64,000 nt of DNA from a candidate division NC10 bacterium CSP1-5 (GTDB taxonomy: Bacteria > Methylomirabilota > Methylomirabilia > Methylomirabilales > CSP1-5). The position numbers were made by a program, and so were the translations under genes. The notes under the pieces are model-generated. The model saw only the letters and a list, made by a program, of their open reading frames with translations. It ran no database searches and was not told the origin of the DNA. Positions 29,836-39,589 of this stretch are shown here, piece by piece (the stretch's first letter is position 1; every line of letters starts with the position of its first letter). The DNA lies in assembly GCA_001443495.1 (NCBI GenBank), contig LDXR01000004.1:1-64000 (forward strand), in the 5' to 3' direction.

Positions 29836-30504
29836 ATGAAGATGGATAAGGTCAGCGACATCATGGTCGAGAATCGCCAGCATCCCCGGTTTCGACTTCG
29901 CATGCCGGTGCTCTGCGAGGGCCCTGCGGTCCACGACTACCGCGCCCTCGGCGTCACCCAGAATGTGAGCCAGAGCGGGCTGTTGATCGAGGTTCCACAG
30001 CTCGTGGCCCTGGGTACCGCGACGAATCTTCGTCTCCTGACGGGAGACCGGATCGCCCGGGCGGAGGCGCTGGTGGTCTGGACAGCCGAGCCCCCCCTCA
30101 ACCTCATGGGCGTGCGGTTCACCGTGATGACCGGAGGCGACTCCCTCGCCTGGAAGCAGCTCCTGGCGTTTCAGGGAGGCCCCACCCCCCGGGACTCCCT
30201 CCGCATGCCCATCGATCTCGACATCACCTGCTTGATCCCGCCGTACACCCGACTGAGAGGCCGCATCAAGAATCTGAGCGATAGCGGCATGATGATCATC
30301 TTTCCTCGCGAGGTTCGAGCCCAGACGCGTGTGAGCGTGGCGGTCCCCCGGTGGCTCAATCTTCCCCCGGTAGACGCGGAAGTGGTGTGGACCGGGGCCA
30401 GCTCCGTGATCCACGGCGTGGTCCACGGCCTTCACTTCACGACGGACGACATGTCCAAGGAACTCTTCCTCATTGGTACCCTCCTCCGCGAGTTGCTTCA
30501 CTAA
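29836..30504 (+). CDS. PilZ-domain protein (tandem)
   Basis: NRQHPRFRLRMPVLCEG...QSGLLIEVPQ and a second TRLRGRIKNLSDSGMMIIFPREV. Confidence 0.7.
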   Translation: MKMDKVSDIMVENRQHPRFRLRMPVLCEGPAVHDYRALGVTQNVSQSGLLIEVPQLVALGTATNLRLLTGDRIARAEALVVWTAEPPLNLMGVRFTVMTGGDSLAWKQLLAFQGGPTPRDSLRMPIDLDITCLIPPYTRLRGRIKNLSDSGMMIIFPREVRAQTRVSVAVPRWLNLPPVDAEVVWTGASSVIHGVVHGLHFTTDDMSKELFLIGTLLRELLH

Positions 30505-30576
30505 AGCAAACGCACTATACGCGTTTACTGTACCGGCCTGAACCACGGAGACACGAGAGAGCAGGAGAAACGCCAA

Positions 30577-31374
30577 GTGTCCACCCGATCCCTGGGGCGT
30601 CACGCGGGGGGTGAACCCGAGGCTGAGAGGCCTGCGGTTCCCGAGCCGACCTATGCCGAGCGGGCCAGGACGCTGCTATACGTTGGCCGTGTCGGCAGCC
30701 TCTCGACCCTTTCCCGAAGACATCCGGGCTGGCCGTTTGGTTCGGTGATGCCCTATGGACTCGATCCTCTGGGCCGGCCCATTGTGCTCATCAGCGACAT
30801 GGCCGTCCACACCCAAAACATTGCCGGAGATCCCCACGCCAGCCTCCTGGTGTCCCAGCCAGACTGGAGCGGAGACCCACTCGGGGGCAGCCGTGTGACC
30901 CTCATGGGGAATGTTTCCCTGATTCGGGCCGAGGAACGAGAAGAGGCACGCCGGCTCTATCTGGCTCGTTACGAGACCGCGAGATACTGGGTGGACTTCC
31001 AGGACTTCGCCTTGTACCGCATGGAGGTCCTGGACATCTATTTCGTCGGGGGCTTCGGCGTGATGGGTTGGGTCCCGGTGGATGAGTATGCTCGTGCGGA
31101 GCCCGATCCGCTGGCGGACGCGGCGCCCGGGATCCTCCAACATATGAACGCCGATCATGCGGATGCCTTGCTCCTCCTGGCTCGGGTTTTCGGCGGCGTC
31201 GATGCCGATGAAGCGGCGATGATTTCGGTTGACCGGCTCGGTTTTCATGTGCGGCTCAAGAAGGGATCCCGGGTGCAGGGGGCCCGCATCCCGTTCAGCC
31301 GCGAGGTGAAGAGTCCGGAGGAAACGAGGGTCGTGCTCGTAGAAATGGTTCAAGAGGCAAGAAGGCGGCCCTGA
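30577..31374 (+). CDS. HugZ-like pyridoxamine 5'-phosphate oxidase/DUF2470 protein
   Basis: GWPFGSVMPYGLDPLGRPIVLISDMAVHTQNIAGDPHASLLV; C-terminal ILQHMNADHADALLLL (DUF2470). Confidence 0.85.
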   Translation: MSTRSLGRHAGGEPEAERPAVPEPTYAERARTLLYVGRVGSLSTLSRRHPGWPFGSVMPYGLDPLGRPIVLISDMAVHTQNIAGDPHASLLVSQPDWSGDPLGGSRVTLMGNVSLIRAEEREEARRLYLARYETARYWVDFQDFALYRMEVLDIYFVGGFGVMGWVPVDEYARAEPDPLADAAPGILQHMNADHADALLLLARVFGGVDADEAAMISVDRLGFHVRLKKGSRVQGARIPFSREVKSPEETRVVLVEMVQEARRRP

Positions 31375-31405
31375 CGCGACTCGAGGTCTCGCTTTTTCCC
31401 CGTGA

Positions 31406-31441
31406 TGTAATCCTTACATTCTCTTCCATGTAAGCCTTACA
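31406..31441. promoter_or_regulatory. Pair of near-palindromic operator-like sites
   Basis: TGTAATCCTTACA (31406-31418) and TGTAAGCCTTACA (31429-31441), 23 bp apart. Confidence 0.45.
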
Positions 31442-31679
31442 TCTTTCGCGGCCCATGGAAAACGGACTGTCCTTAAACTCCCGTTTTGGCGTTTTGGGGA
31501 AACAAGGAAAATCGGGAAGATGCTGCCGTACGCGCCGGACCGCCCCGAACTTGGCATGGAATCTGCCTTATAGGCACAGGCGTATTTCTAGTGATCGGCA
31601 GGCGAGGAGGGTTTTACCCTCTTCTGGGGGTGGATAAGATGATAAGATGTAAGATGTAGATACTGAGAGGGGAGCCGGG

Positions 31680-33062
31680 ATGGACTATCGAAACCTGACG
31701 TCATGGGTGGTGAGACCCCGGGTCGTATGTTCGGTGGTATCGGCCTTCAGTGTGATCATAACCGTTTCGAGCTGCGCGCCAGTGTCCCCACCAGACCCCC
31801 AGGCTACGCTCATCGCGAAAGGGAAAGAGATCTTCTTCAACGAGAGGTTCAATGGCAACGGGCGAACCTGTGGGACCTGTCATCCACTGCAGAATAACTT
31901 CACCCTCGATCCCGCCTTTATCGCAACCCTGCCGGCTAATGATCCACTCTTCGTCGCCGAGTTCAATCCGGACCTGAAGAAGAACTTCGAGAACCCGACG
32001 CTGATGCGGCAGTTCGGGCTCATCCTGGAGAACCTGGACGGCTTCGACGACCTCGAGAACAAATTCGTCATGCGTGGCATCCCCCATGTGCTCGCCCTCC
32101 GGACGTCGGTGAACAGCCCCCAGGGTCCCCGCACCGGCTGGTCCGGAGACGGCGCACCGGGGGATGGATCGCTCCGGTCCTTTGCCACCGGCGCGGTCAT
32201 CCAGCATTTCACCAGGACCCTGAATCGTATCCCCGGCGTCGATTTCCGCCTCCCGACCGACGAGGAACTGGATGCTCTGGAGGCCTTCCAGCTCTCCCTG
32301 GGCCGGCAGCAGGATCTCACCCTGCCGCTGCCGCTGAAGGGTACCGTCCCGAAGCGGGGGCAGGCGATCTTCTTGGACAACGGTCTCGGCAAGTGCAATC
32401 TCTGCCATGTGAATGCCGGTGCGACGGCCAACTTCGGCGGCGGCAACATCGGAAATGCCAACTTTAATACCGGCGTCGAGAACCTGCCCGACCAGCCCGC
32501 GGACCTGACCGGCGAGCGGAACCCGCCGGACGACGGCCTCGGAACGCCGGGCGACGGCACCTTCAATACGCCCCCGCTCGTCGAGGCGGCGGATTCCGGT
32601 CGATTTTTCCACAACAACGCCATTGAAACCATTGAGGGGGCGGTCGCCTTTTACGATGGAGAGGCGTTTAACAATTCCCCCTCGGGCCGTGCCTTAGCCG
32701 CCGCTGATCCGAATAAAGTGGGAATCGAGCTGGACGGAACCCAAATCGTGGCCATTGCCGCCTTCCTGAGGGTGATCAATGCCCTGGAGAACATCCGGGA
32801 AACCATTGCACAACTGGAGGCGAGTCTCGAGAAGCGTGGAGCCGAGGCGAAGGAGCTCTTGGATCGCGCCGTCAGTGAGACGGGCGATAGCATCCGAGTC
32901 CTCGAAGGCGGGGGTCTGCATCCCGAAGCCGTGGCCCGTCTGCAAGAGGCGAAGAGGCTGACACAGAAGGCGAACCGGAGTATTTTTTCCCGACGAAAAT
33001 TGACTCGCAAGGCCATTGAGGAGCAACAGCGGGCTAGAGCTTTCCTCATCGAGACCTCGTAG
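31680..33062 (+). CDS. Di-heme cytochrome c peroxidase-like protein with C-terminal coiled coil
   Basis: Two CxxCH motifs (CGTCH, CNLCH), MauG/CcpA-like organisation, about 100-aa helical extension. Confidence 0.85.
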   Translation: MDYRNLTSWVVRPRVVCSVVSAFSVIITVSSCAPVSPPDPQATLIAKGKEIFFNERFNGNGRTCGTCHPLQNNFTLDPAFIATLPANDPLFVAEFNPDLKKNFENPTLMRQFGLILENLDGFDDLENKFVMRGIPHVLALRTSVNSPQGPRTGWSGDGAPGDGSLRSFATGAVIQHFTRTLNRIPGVDFRLPTDEELDALEAFQLSLGRQQDLTLPLPLKGTVPKRGQAIFLDNGLGKCNLCHVNAGATANFGGGNIGNANFNTGVENLPDQPADLTGERNPPDDGLGTPGDGTFNTPPLVEAADSGRFFHNNAIETIEGAVAFYDGEAFNNSPSGRALAAADPNKVGIELDGTQIVAIAAFLRVINALENIRETIAQLEASLEKRGAEAKELLDRAVSETGDSIRVLEGGGLHPEAVARLQEAKRLTQKANRSIFSRRKLTRKAIEEQQRARAFLIETS

Positions 33063-33102
33063 CCGTCTCGGCGTCACGTGGGACGAGAAAGGGGGGGCAG
33101 TC

Positions 33103-33528
33103 GTGAAGCTCAAGCGTATCATGGGTGTGGTCGCGACGGGCGTATGGCTCTGGAGCGGAATGCTGTCTGCCCATGGACAAAAGGCGACCGAGATGTTCAT
33201 CCCGATCGGGCAGTCTCCAGGATTGTCCAACAAGGTCAGTATCATCGGAACGATCGAAACCATCGATCCCCGAGGTCACACGATCACCATCGCCGGACCG
33301 TCAGGAAGCTGGAGTGCGACGATCACGGGTCGCACTAAAATCTGGTTAGACAAGAGCAAGCTTCGTCTGCCCAACCAGAAGGGGTCGTTCGCGGACCTCC
33401 GGAAGGGACTCTTGGTCGAGGTCAAGTACGAAGACCCCGAGGGAAGGAGCAAGGCGACGGGGTCCGCCGACTGGATCAAAGTAGAGATGACAGAGCCCAG
33501 TGCGAAAGCGGGGGAAACGCGCCAATAG
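33103..33528 (+). CDS. Secreted hypothetical protein with DUF5666-like beta region
   Basis: Signal peptide IMGVVATGVWLWSGMLSAHGQ; SIIGTIETIDPRGHTITIAGPSG. Confidence 0.6.
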   Translation: MKLKRIMGVVATGVWLWSGMLSAHGQKATEMFIPIGQSPGLSNKVSIIGTIETIDPRGHTITIAGPSGSWSATITGRTKIWLDKSKLRLPNQKGSFADLRKGLLVEVKYEDPEGRSKATGSADWIKVEMTEPSAKAGETRQ

Positions 33529-33546
33529 TCCTCTCCAGAGCTTGCG

Positions 33547-33580
33547 AACGCCCTCCCGGAGTTCCGGGGGGCGTTTTCCT
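33547..33580 (+). terminator. Rho-independent terminator
   Basis: AACGCCCTCCCGGA-GT-TCCGGGGGGCGTT followed by TTCCTTTTC. Confidence 0.75.
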
Positions 33581-33690
33581 TTTCAGGGACCGGCTCGCGT
33601 TCGGACGGGCCCTTGACTTGCCACAGACACGTGGTGCAGATTGATATCGTGAACCCGGGGTGGCCAGAGGGACCAAGGGCGGGAGATTCT

Positions 33691-35166
33691 GTGGTGACGA
33701 TTGAGGAGCTGATCCAGCGAGCGACGGCCGGACAGAGGCCGGAGCCCCGTGCGCTGTTCCGGCCATCCCTGGTCTATCAGGTGCTTCACGATCCCTTCTG
33801 GATCTGGTGCGAATATCATGCCCCGCGCGCCGAGGCTGTGGATGAGACGGGTCGATATGACGAGATGCGCCGGCAGCGGGGTGTCGAGTACGAGCAGGCT
33901 TGGGTCCGGGAACACTTTCCCCACGCGCTCCGGGTGGTGCCGGACTTTGGGTTGGAGGCGCTCCGGAACAGCCTGCAGGCGATGCGGGAAGGTGTCCCGG
34001 CGATTTACCAGCCACAGGTCTGGGATCTCGGGAGCGAGACATACGGCAAGGGAGACCTCCTCGTCCGGAACGACACCCACCCGTCCGATCTCGGTCCGTA
34101 CCACTACCAGGTGGTGGAGATCAAGCGGGCCCGCACCGTGCAGGACTACCACGTGCTGCAAGCCGCCTTCTACAATCGGATGCTCGGCAAACTCCAGGGA
34201 TACACGCCGGGCGAATTGACCGTGGCCCTCAAGGAGGCGACCGAGGTCGTTTCGGTCGCCTCCCGGGGGACGGAGCTGGACGAGATCCTCACGACGTGGA
34301 AGGCCCTCCGGGACGGGGGCGTGATCCCTGAGCCCGGGCGGCCGCCCGATGTCACCGATTCCCCATGGCGGGTGTACGGGCAGAAGCTGGTCGAGAGTCG
34401 CAGGAATCTGGTGCTCCTGGCCGGGGTCGGCGCCCGGGAGCGGGGGAGACTGCGGGCCGCAGGGATTCAGCGGGTCGATCAGCTCTGGTCCTTGGGGCTG
34501 GACCAGGTCTGCGAGATCCTGGGGGAGCAGTCAGGGCCCCAAGCCTACTACGTGGCCCAGGCCTACCGGTCGGGCCTTCCGGTCCCCAAGCCCAACGCCA
34601 GGCTGAGGATCCCGCGCGGCGCGCGGCATCTGTACGTCGACTTCGAGACCTCGGACGAGGTGCATCCAACGGAGCCGCCGCACGTCTATCTTATTGGGGT
34701 CTGGGATGCGGAGCGGCGCCGGTACGACAGGTTCCTCGCCCGCGGAGCGCCGGAGGAGGTCCGCATCTTCGAGGAGTTCCTGGGGTATGTGGGGGAGGAC
34801 GAGGAAGTCCGGCTCTATCACTGGACCGATTTTGAACAGGGGCAGATGGCGAAGGTCGGCGAGCGGTGGCCTCGTCTGTCCCTGCCCTTGCGACGCCTCC
34901 TCGCCCGGTGCGTGGACCTGATGCGCGTGGTGAAATCGGCCGCCTATCTCCCCGTCCCCTCCTTCTCCCTCAAGTGCGTGGCTCCTGCGCTCGGCTTTCG
35001 GTGGCGGCAGGAGGGGTTCGGTGCCTTCGAGGCAATGGTCTGCTACTGGGATTATCTGCGGAGCGGGGATGAGTCCGCCATCGCAAAGGCCGTCGCGTAT
35101 AACGAGGACGACTGCCGCGCCATGTGGCATGTCGATCACGAGCTGACGGGGCGTTTCTGTCACTGA
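33691..35166 (+). CDS. TM0106-like RecB/RNase H-fold nuclease
   Basis: RecB-like region ([27 protein letters not shown]) and RNase H-like [12 protein letters not shown]...[19 protein letters not shown] start chosen. Confidence 0.75.
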   Translation: MVTIEELIQRATAGQRPEPRALFRPSLVYQVLHDPFWIWCEYHAPRAEAVDETGRYDEMRRQRGVEYEQAWVREHFPHALRVVPDFGLEALRNSLQAMREGVPAIYQPQVWDLGSETYGKGDLLVRNDTHPSDLGPYHYQVVEIKRARTVQDYHVLQAAFYNRMLGKLQGYTPGELTVALKEATEVVSVASRGTELDEILTTWKALRDGGVIPEPGRPPDVTDSPWRVYGQKLVESRRNLVLLAGVGARERGRLRAAGIQRVDQLWSLGLDQVCEILGEQSGPQAYYVAQAYRSGLPVPKPNARLRIPRGARHLYVDFETSDEVHPTEPPHVYLIGVWDAERRRYDRFLARGAPEEVRIFEEFLGYVGEDEEVRLYHWTDFEQGQMAKVGERWPRLSLPLRRLLARCVDLMRVVKSAAYLPVPSFSLKCVAPALGFRWRQEGFGAFEAMVCYWDYLRSGDESAIAKAVAYNEDDCRAMWHVDHELTGRFCH

Positions 35167-35261
35167 GAACAGCAGCAGGTCTTCTCTGGCAGGGCCGGGG
35201 ACCATCGCCGCCGTGGGCCTTCCACAGGCGTCGGTCCCGGAGGCCATTGGAGGTGTGTCGC

Positions 35262-35657
35262 ATGGTCAAGAAGGTGTCGAAGTCCGAAGAAGAGTGGAAG
35301 CAAGAACTCACCCCGGAGCAGTTCTGGGTGTGCAGACGCAAAGGGACGGAAAGACCGTTCTCGGGCCAATACCACGATTGTAAAGAGGATGGTATGTACC
35401 GATGCCTCTGTTGCGGAAACGATCTCTTCGATTCCGAGACCAAGTTCGATTCAGGCACGGGGTGGCCGAGCTTCTGGGCCCCGATCAGCCCAGAGCAGAT
35501 ACGCACCGAGGCTGATAACAACCTGGGCGCGCAACGGGTGGAGGTGCTGTGCAGCGCGTGTGACGCCCACCTCGGCCATGTGTTCGACGACGGGCCCCCG
35601 CCCACACGCAAGCGTTACTGCATCAACTCCGTGGCTCTGAAACTCGCAAACACTTGA
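35262..35657 (+). CDS. msrB: Peptide-methionine (R)-S-oxide reductase
   Basis: [39 protein letters not shown]; start refined. Confidence 0.95.
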   Translation: MVKKVSKSEEEWKQELTPEQFWVCRRKGTERPFSGQYHDCKEDGMYRCLCCGNDLFDSETKFDSGTGWPSFWAPISPEQIRTEADNNLGAQRVEVLCSACDAHLGHVFDDGPPPTRKRYCINSVALKLANT

Positions 35658-35742
35658 CACTCCGTGGCCCAGTCAGGGATACTGGGTCCCCCTGGGAATC
35701 AGTGAAGGTGTCGGGGCAGGACGTGGGGGTAGGGGGCAGGCG

Positions 35743-36177
35743 ATGAAAACCGTCAGACATGTCTTGCAGGTGAAAGGCCGGCAGACTTGGTCGATTCAAC
35801 CGGATGCCTCAGTCTATGATGCCCTGAGATTGATGGCCGACAGGGAGGTGGGGGCGTTACTGGTCCTGGACGGGGGAAAACTGATCGGCATCATCTCGGA
35901 ACGGGACTATGCCAGAAAGGTGATTCTCAAGGGCAAGTCGTCGTTAGAGACCCCTGTCCGTGACATCATGACCCCCAAGGTGATCTGCGTGCGCCCAGAG
36001 CAGACGATCGAAGAATGCATGGCCCTGATGACGGATAAGCACGTGCGCCATCTCCCGGTGGTCGTCGGTGACGAGGTCGTCGGTGTGATTTCCATCGGGG
36101 ATCTGGTCAAGGCCGTCATCGCGGAAAAGGATTTTATGATCAAACAGCTCGAGGACTACATTACAGGCGCCCGATAG
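35743..36177 (+). CDS. CBS-domain pair protein
   Basis: Two CBS motifs (VGALLVLDGGKLIGIISERDYARKV; HVRHLPVVVGDEVVGVISIGDLVKAVI). Confidence 0.93.
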   Translation: MKTVRHVLQVKGRQTWSIQPDASVYDALRLMADREVGALLVLDGGKLIGIISERDYARKVILKGKSSLETPVRDIMTPKVICVRPEQTIEECMALMTDKHVRHLPVVVGDEVVGVISIGDLVKAVIAEKDFMIKQLEDYITGAR

Positions 36178-36334
36178 CAGTCACGTCACGCATTCCGGCC
36201 CCAGCCCCCCTCCGATCCTCTGGTTGTCGCGTCCCCTCCGATCTCTTCGCCGTCCCCAAGGCGATCCGGGAGATGAACCGGGTAGTGGTCCGATGGAGCA
36301 CTCTTGACGTGTCACTCATTCATGGAGGGCGAAG

Positions 36335-36790
36335 ATGTTAAGGGAGTTCAAGGAATTTGCCATGCGGGGTAACGTCGTTGACATGGCCGTGGGGATCATC
36401 ATCGGGGCGGCCTTCGGGTCCATCGTCAGCTCCCTCGTTGCGGACATTCTTATGCCGCCGATCGGCCTGCTCTTCGGCAACGTTGATTTCTCCAACCTGT
36501 TCCTCGTGCTGAAGTCGGGCAAGGTCGCCGGGCCATACGCTGCCCTTGCCGACGCCAAGGCGGCGGGAGCGGTCACCATCAACTACGGGGTATTTGTCAA
36601 CGCCGTCATCAGCTTTGTGATCGTCGCATTTGCAGTCTTTCTGCTCATTCGGGCCGTCAACCAGCTCAAAAGGCAAGAGGCGGCTCCGCCGCCTGCGCCG
36701 ACAACAAAGGCATGCCCGTACTGTGTCTCAACGATTTCTATCACGGCGACCAGGTGCGGGCACTGTACCTCGGAGCTGAGGCCGGCGTGA
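36335..36790 (+). CDS. mscL: Large-conductance mechanosensitive channel with C-terminal zinc-ribbon-like tail
   Basis: [45 protein letters not shown]; tail [18 protein letters not shown]. Confidence 0.95.
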   Translation: MLREFKEFAMRGNVVDMAVGIIIGAAFGSIVSSLVADILMPPIGLLFGNVDFSNLFLVLKSGKVAGPYAALADAKAAGAVTINYGVFVNAVISFVIVAFAVFLLIRAVNQLKRQEAAPPPAPTTKACPYCVSTISITATRCGHCTSELRPA

Positions 36791-36947
36791 CCCGGCAGTA
36801 CAAGGAGCTCATAGGCCGCTATCAGGCCATTCCGTTCGTCAGGCACGAAACCTTCGATATCGCGCAAAATCCGCACGGACCCGGCGGCGCGGGTCACGGA
36901 TCTGCTGAAGGAGGTATTCGGGAAATGAGCAAACGAGGTGAGGGACG

Positions 36948-38306
36948 ATGAATGCCGAGCGTCAGGGCCATCTCGACCGGCTGAACACCCTGATCTCAGA
37001 AGACGTGTGGCTCCGAGAGCCCGAGGAACTCCCGCAACCCGCGCGGTTTCTCTACCGCCCGCTCAGGCTCCTGTCCATCGTGGCCCACGGATTCGTGGAG
37101 AATCGGCTCACGCTCCAGGCCTCGGCGCTGACCTTCTCGATGCTCCTCTCCATCGCCCCCTTCCTCGCGGTCGCCTTCTCGGTGCTCAAGGCCTTCGGTG
37201 TCCAGAATCGGTTGCGGCCCCTCCTCGTGGAACTATTGGCGCCGCTTGGCCCGAGCGGCGAGGAGATCACGACCCGGCTCATTGCGTTCGTGAACAACGT
37301 GAACGTCGGCGCCCTGGGGGCGGTGGGCCTGGTCACCCTCTTCATCACCATCGTCTCCCTGGTCGGCAACATCGAGCATTCCTTCAACCGGATCTGGGGC
37401 GTCAAGACGCCGAGACGGATGGCCCGGCGGTTCAGCGACTACCTCAGCGTCCTCCTCGTCGGCCCGGTGCTGGTTTTTGCGGGTCTGGGAGTCATCGCGT
37501 CCCTGCAGAGCTCCGCGGTGGTCCAGGGCCTCATGGCGATTGAACCCTTTGGCACGGTGATCGTGACGGGCCTGCGGCTCTTGCCGTATCTGACCCTGTG
37601 GGGCGCCTTCACCTTCATGTACGTCTTTCTGCCCAATACAAGCGTGAGACTCCCATCCGCGCTGCTCGGAGGTCTGGGGGCGGCCGTGCTGTGGGTCACG
37701 GCCGGGTGGGGCTTTGCAGCCTTCGTGGCCTCTTCGACGAAATACGCCGCGATCTACTCGAGCTTCGCCATCCTACTCCTCTTCTTCCTCTGGTTCTATG
37801 TGGGATGGGTCATCGTGCTCCTCGGGGCGGAGGTGGCGTACGCGCATCAGCACCTTCATGTCTACCAGGGAGGTCGGAAGGCGTCGGGTGTGAGCGTGGC
37901 GGATCGGGAGCGGCTCGCCTTGGGGATCATGCTCCTCGTCGGAAAGCACTTCCTGGACGGGAAGCCTCCGTTGAGCGCCGATGCGTTGGCGAACCAGTTA
38001 AGGGCCCCCGCGCAGCTCCTGAAGGAGTTGTTACAGATCCTGACCGGTACGCACTTGCTCCAGGCGGTTTCGGACGGACAGGGCTATCTCCCGGCCCGCG
38101 ATCTGGAGCGCATCGGCATCAAGGAGATCCTGGATTCCCTCCGCACCTTCGGCGAGCCACAAAGCCTTCCGGTCCAGGGCGACCAGGTGGCGGTGGTGGA
38201 TCAGGTGGTCAACGAGATCGATCGGGCCGTCGCCACGTCCCTCGCCGGCAAGGATCTGAGAACCCTCATCCTGGGCCAGGAGCCTCGGAGTCCCGATTCC
38301 CGCTGA
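36948..38306 (+). CDS. YihY/UPF0761 (BrkB-like) inner membrane protein
   Basis: LTLQASALTFSMLLSIAPFLAVAFSVL; AIYSSFAILLLFFLWFYVGWVIVLLGAEVAYAHQ. Confidence 0.92.
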   Translation: MNAERQGHLDRLNTLISEDVWLREPEELPQPARFLYRPLRLLSIVAHGFVENRLTLQASALTFSMLLSIAPFLAVAFSVLKAFGVQNRLRPLLVELLAPLGPSGEEITTRLIAFVNNVNVGALGAVGLVTLFITIVSLVGNIEHSFNRIWGVKTPRRMARRFSDYLSVLLVGPVLVFAGLGVIASLQSSAVVQGLMAIEPFGTVIVTGLRLLPYLTLWGAFTFMYVFLPNTSVRLPSALLGGLGAAVLWVTAGWGFAAFVASSTKYAAIYSSFAILLLFFLWFYVGWVIVLLGAEVAYAHQHLHVYQGGRKASGVSVADRERLALGIMLLVGKHFLDGKPPLSADALANQLRAPAQLLKELLQILTGTHLLQAVSDGQGYLPARDLERIGIKEILDSLRTFGEPQSLPVQGDQVAVVDQVVNEIDRAVATSLAGKDLRTLILGQEPRSPDSR

Positions 38307-38340
38307 CGGGCGCCAGGGGAGCGGGCCTCGAAAAGGGGCC

Positions 38341-38369
38341 TTGACAGGAAGAGGGGCGCGAACTATATT
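38341..38369 (+). promoter_or_regulatory. Sigma-70-type promoter for the ncRNA candidate
   Basis: TTGACA (38341-38346), 17-bp spacer, TATATT (38364-38369). Confidence 0.7.
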
Positions 38370-38375
38370 GGTCGT

Positions 38376-38540
38376 GCCCCAAGAGGTCCAAGGGAGGACC
38401 GGGAACCGGGGGTCGTAAACTTCTCTCGGACCGGACGGGAGCTGTGAGCCGAAAGGCAAGCGGCGCCGGATCGGAAGCGCGAGGAGGATGAAGGCTAGCG
38501 GGTACCGGGAAACCGATGGGTCACTTGGGGCGTTTCCTTT
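38376..38540 (+). ncRNA. Candidate structured non-coding RNA, about 160 nt
   Basis: Non-coding gap; predicted TSS at the first base of GCCCCAAG (38376-38383), perfectly complementary to CTTGGGGC (38524-38531), which runs into CGTTTCCTTTT; several internal hairpins. Confidence 0.5.
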
Positions 38541-38573
38541 TGGACGCTTAAAGAAGAAGGGGTCCCCGCCCTT

Positions 38574-39458
38574 CTAGAACAAGAGTAGCGACGCCAGGCC
38601 TACCGCGGTCAAGCCGCTCCCAACCAGGAGAACGTAGTACGTCTGCGGACCGACGTCCACGCCCACAGAGATTCCCACCACGATCATCCCTATGAGGGCC
38701 ATAACCAGGCAGATCTTGCGTGCGGCCTGCCCCCGCCTGTGCTGTCTGATCGCCGGGCTGAGCCAGGACGATCTTCGTGGAAAAGGGATCTCACGCGCGG
38801 CGATCGCCGCGCGCACCCATCGCCATGCCCCGACGAAGCTGGGAGACATCCGGAAAAGGGTGGCGCAGGCGCGCCGGCGGTTGCGGCCTTTCACACGTTC
38901 GGCGAGGCTTTCCAAGAGCTGCCACGCCTCCCGACGCTCGCCGACCTTGATGAGCATCCGGGCGAGGGTATAGGTTGCTTCGAAATGCCACGGCTCGATC
39001 TCGCCCGCCAGGCGCAGCAGGCGGATCGCCTGAGACCGGTCGTTTCGACGGCGGAAGTGGCGGCTTCCATCCAGGAGGGCCTTCACCGCGTCAGGGGGTC
39101 GCCCGCGACCGACCTGCAGCCGGGCGATGGATTTCCAGACTTCGATCTGGTGCGGCAGGTAGCGGGCCGCCTGCATGTAGATACTGAGGGCTTTGTCTTC
39201 ATGCATATCGCGGAGGTATCCCTCTCCCGCGACGACGAAGCTCTTCCAGGCCTCGGCAAGTTGCCTCCTCTCTGCGAGGAGCGGCGCCAGCTTTCCGTGG
39301 GTTTCGTGGTCGGACGGATCGACCTCGAGCACCTTCCGGTACGCGGTGATGGCCTTCCGTACCTTCCCCTTCGCCCGCGCCTGCTCGGCAGCCGCAAGGA
39401 GAGCGAAACGGTCATAGGATTTATGGCGCTTGAACCACGCAAACCACTTGAACCACAT
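38574..39458 (-). CDS. TPR-like protein with Trp-rich N-terminus and C-terminal TM segments
   Basis: MWFKWFAWFKRHKSYDRFALLAAAEQARAKGKVRKAITAYRKVLEVDPSDHETH; C-terminal hydrophobic helices. Confidence 0.75.
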   Translation of the reverse strand: MWFKWFAWFKRHKSYDRFALLAAAEQARAKGKVRKAITAYRKVLEVDPSDHETHGKLAPLLAERRQLAEAWKSFVVAGEGYLRDMHEDKALSIYMQAARYLPHQIEVWKSIARLQVGRGRPPDAVKALLDGSRHFRRRNDRSQAIRLLRLAGEIEPWHFEATYTLARMLIKVGERREAWQLLESLAERVKGRNRRRACATLFRMSPSFVGAWRWVRAAIAAREIPFPRRSSWLSPAIRQHRRGQAARKICLVMALIGMIVVGISVGVDVGPQTYYVLLVGSGLTAVGLASLLLF

Positions 39459-39589
39459 GCACGTATCCCTCTTGGCTGAGGAAGGGCCTCGGGGTGCTCA
39501 AGCCTGATCAAATTGGTGCAAGCTCCGTGCCCACAATTTCACCACCTCACACCGGCAACCCCCAGGACGATATCAGACCGGCGCCGGGG

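Noticed and set aside
36712-36951. 79-aa ORF overlapping the 3' end of mscL
   Set aside because: Out-of-frame overlap with a conserved CxxC tail; no motif. It may hold decayed sequence (…AARVTDLLKEVFGK* in another frame) but this is not supportable.
38376-38540. Firm identification of the ncRNA as 6S RNA or a cobalamin riboswitch
   Set aside because: Terminal stem and size suggest 6S, but local hairpins do not form one long rod; B12-box words match poorly and no B12-related gene follows. Left unassigned.
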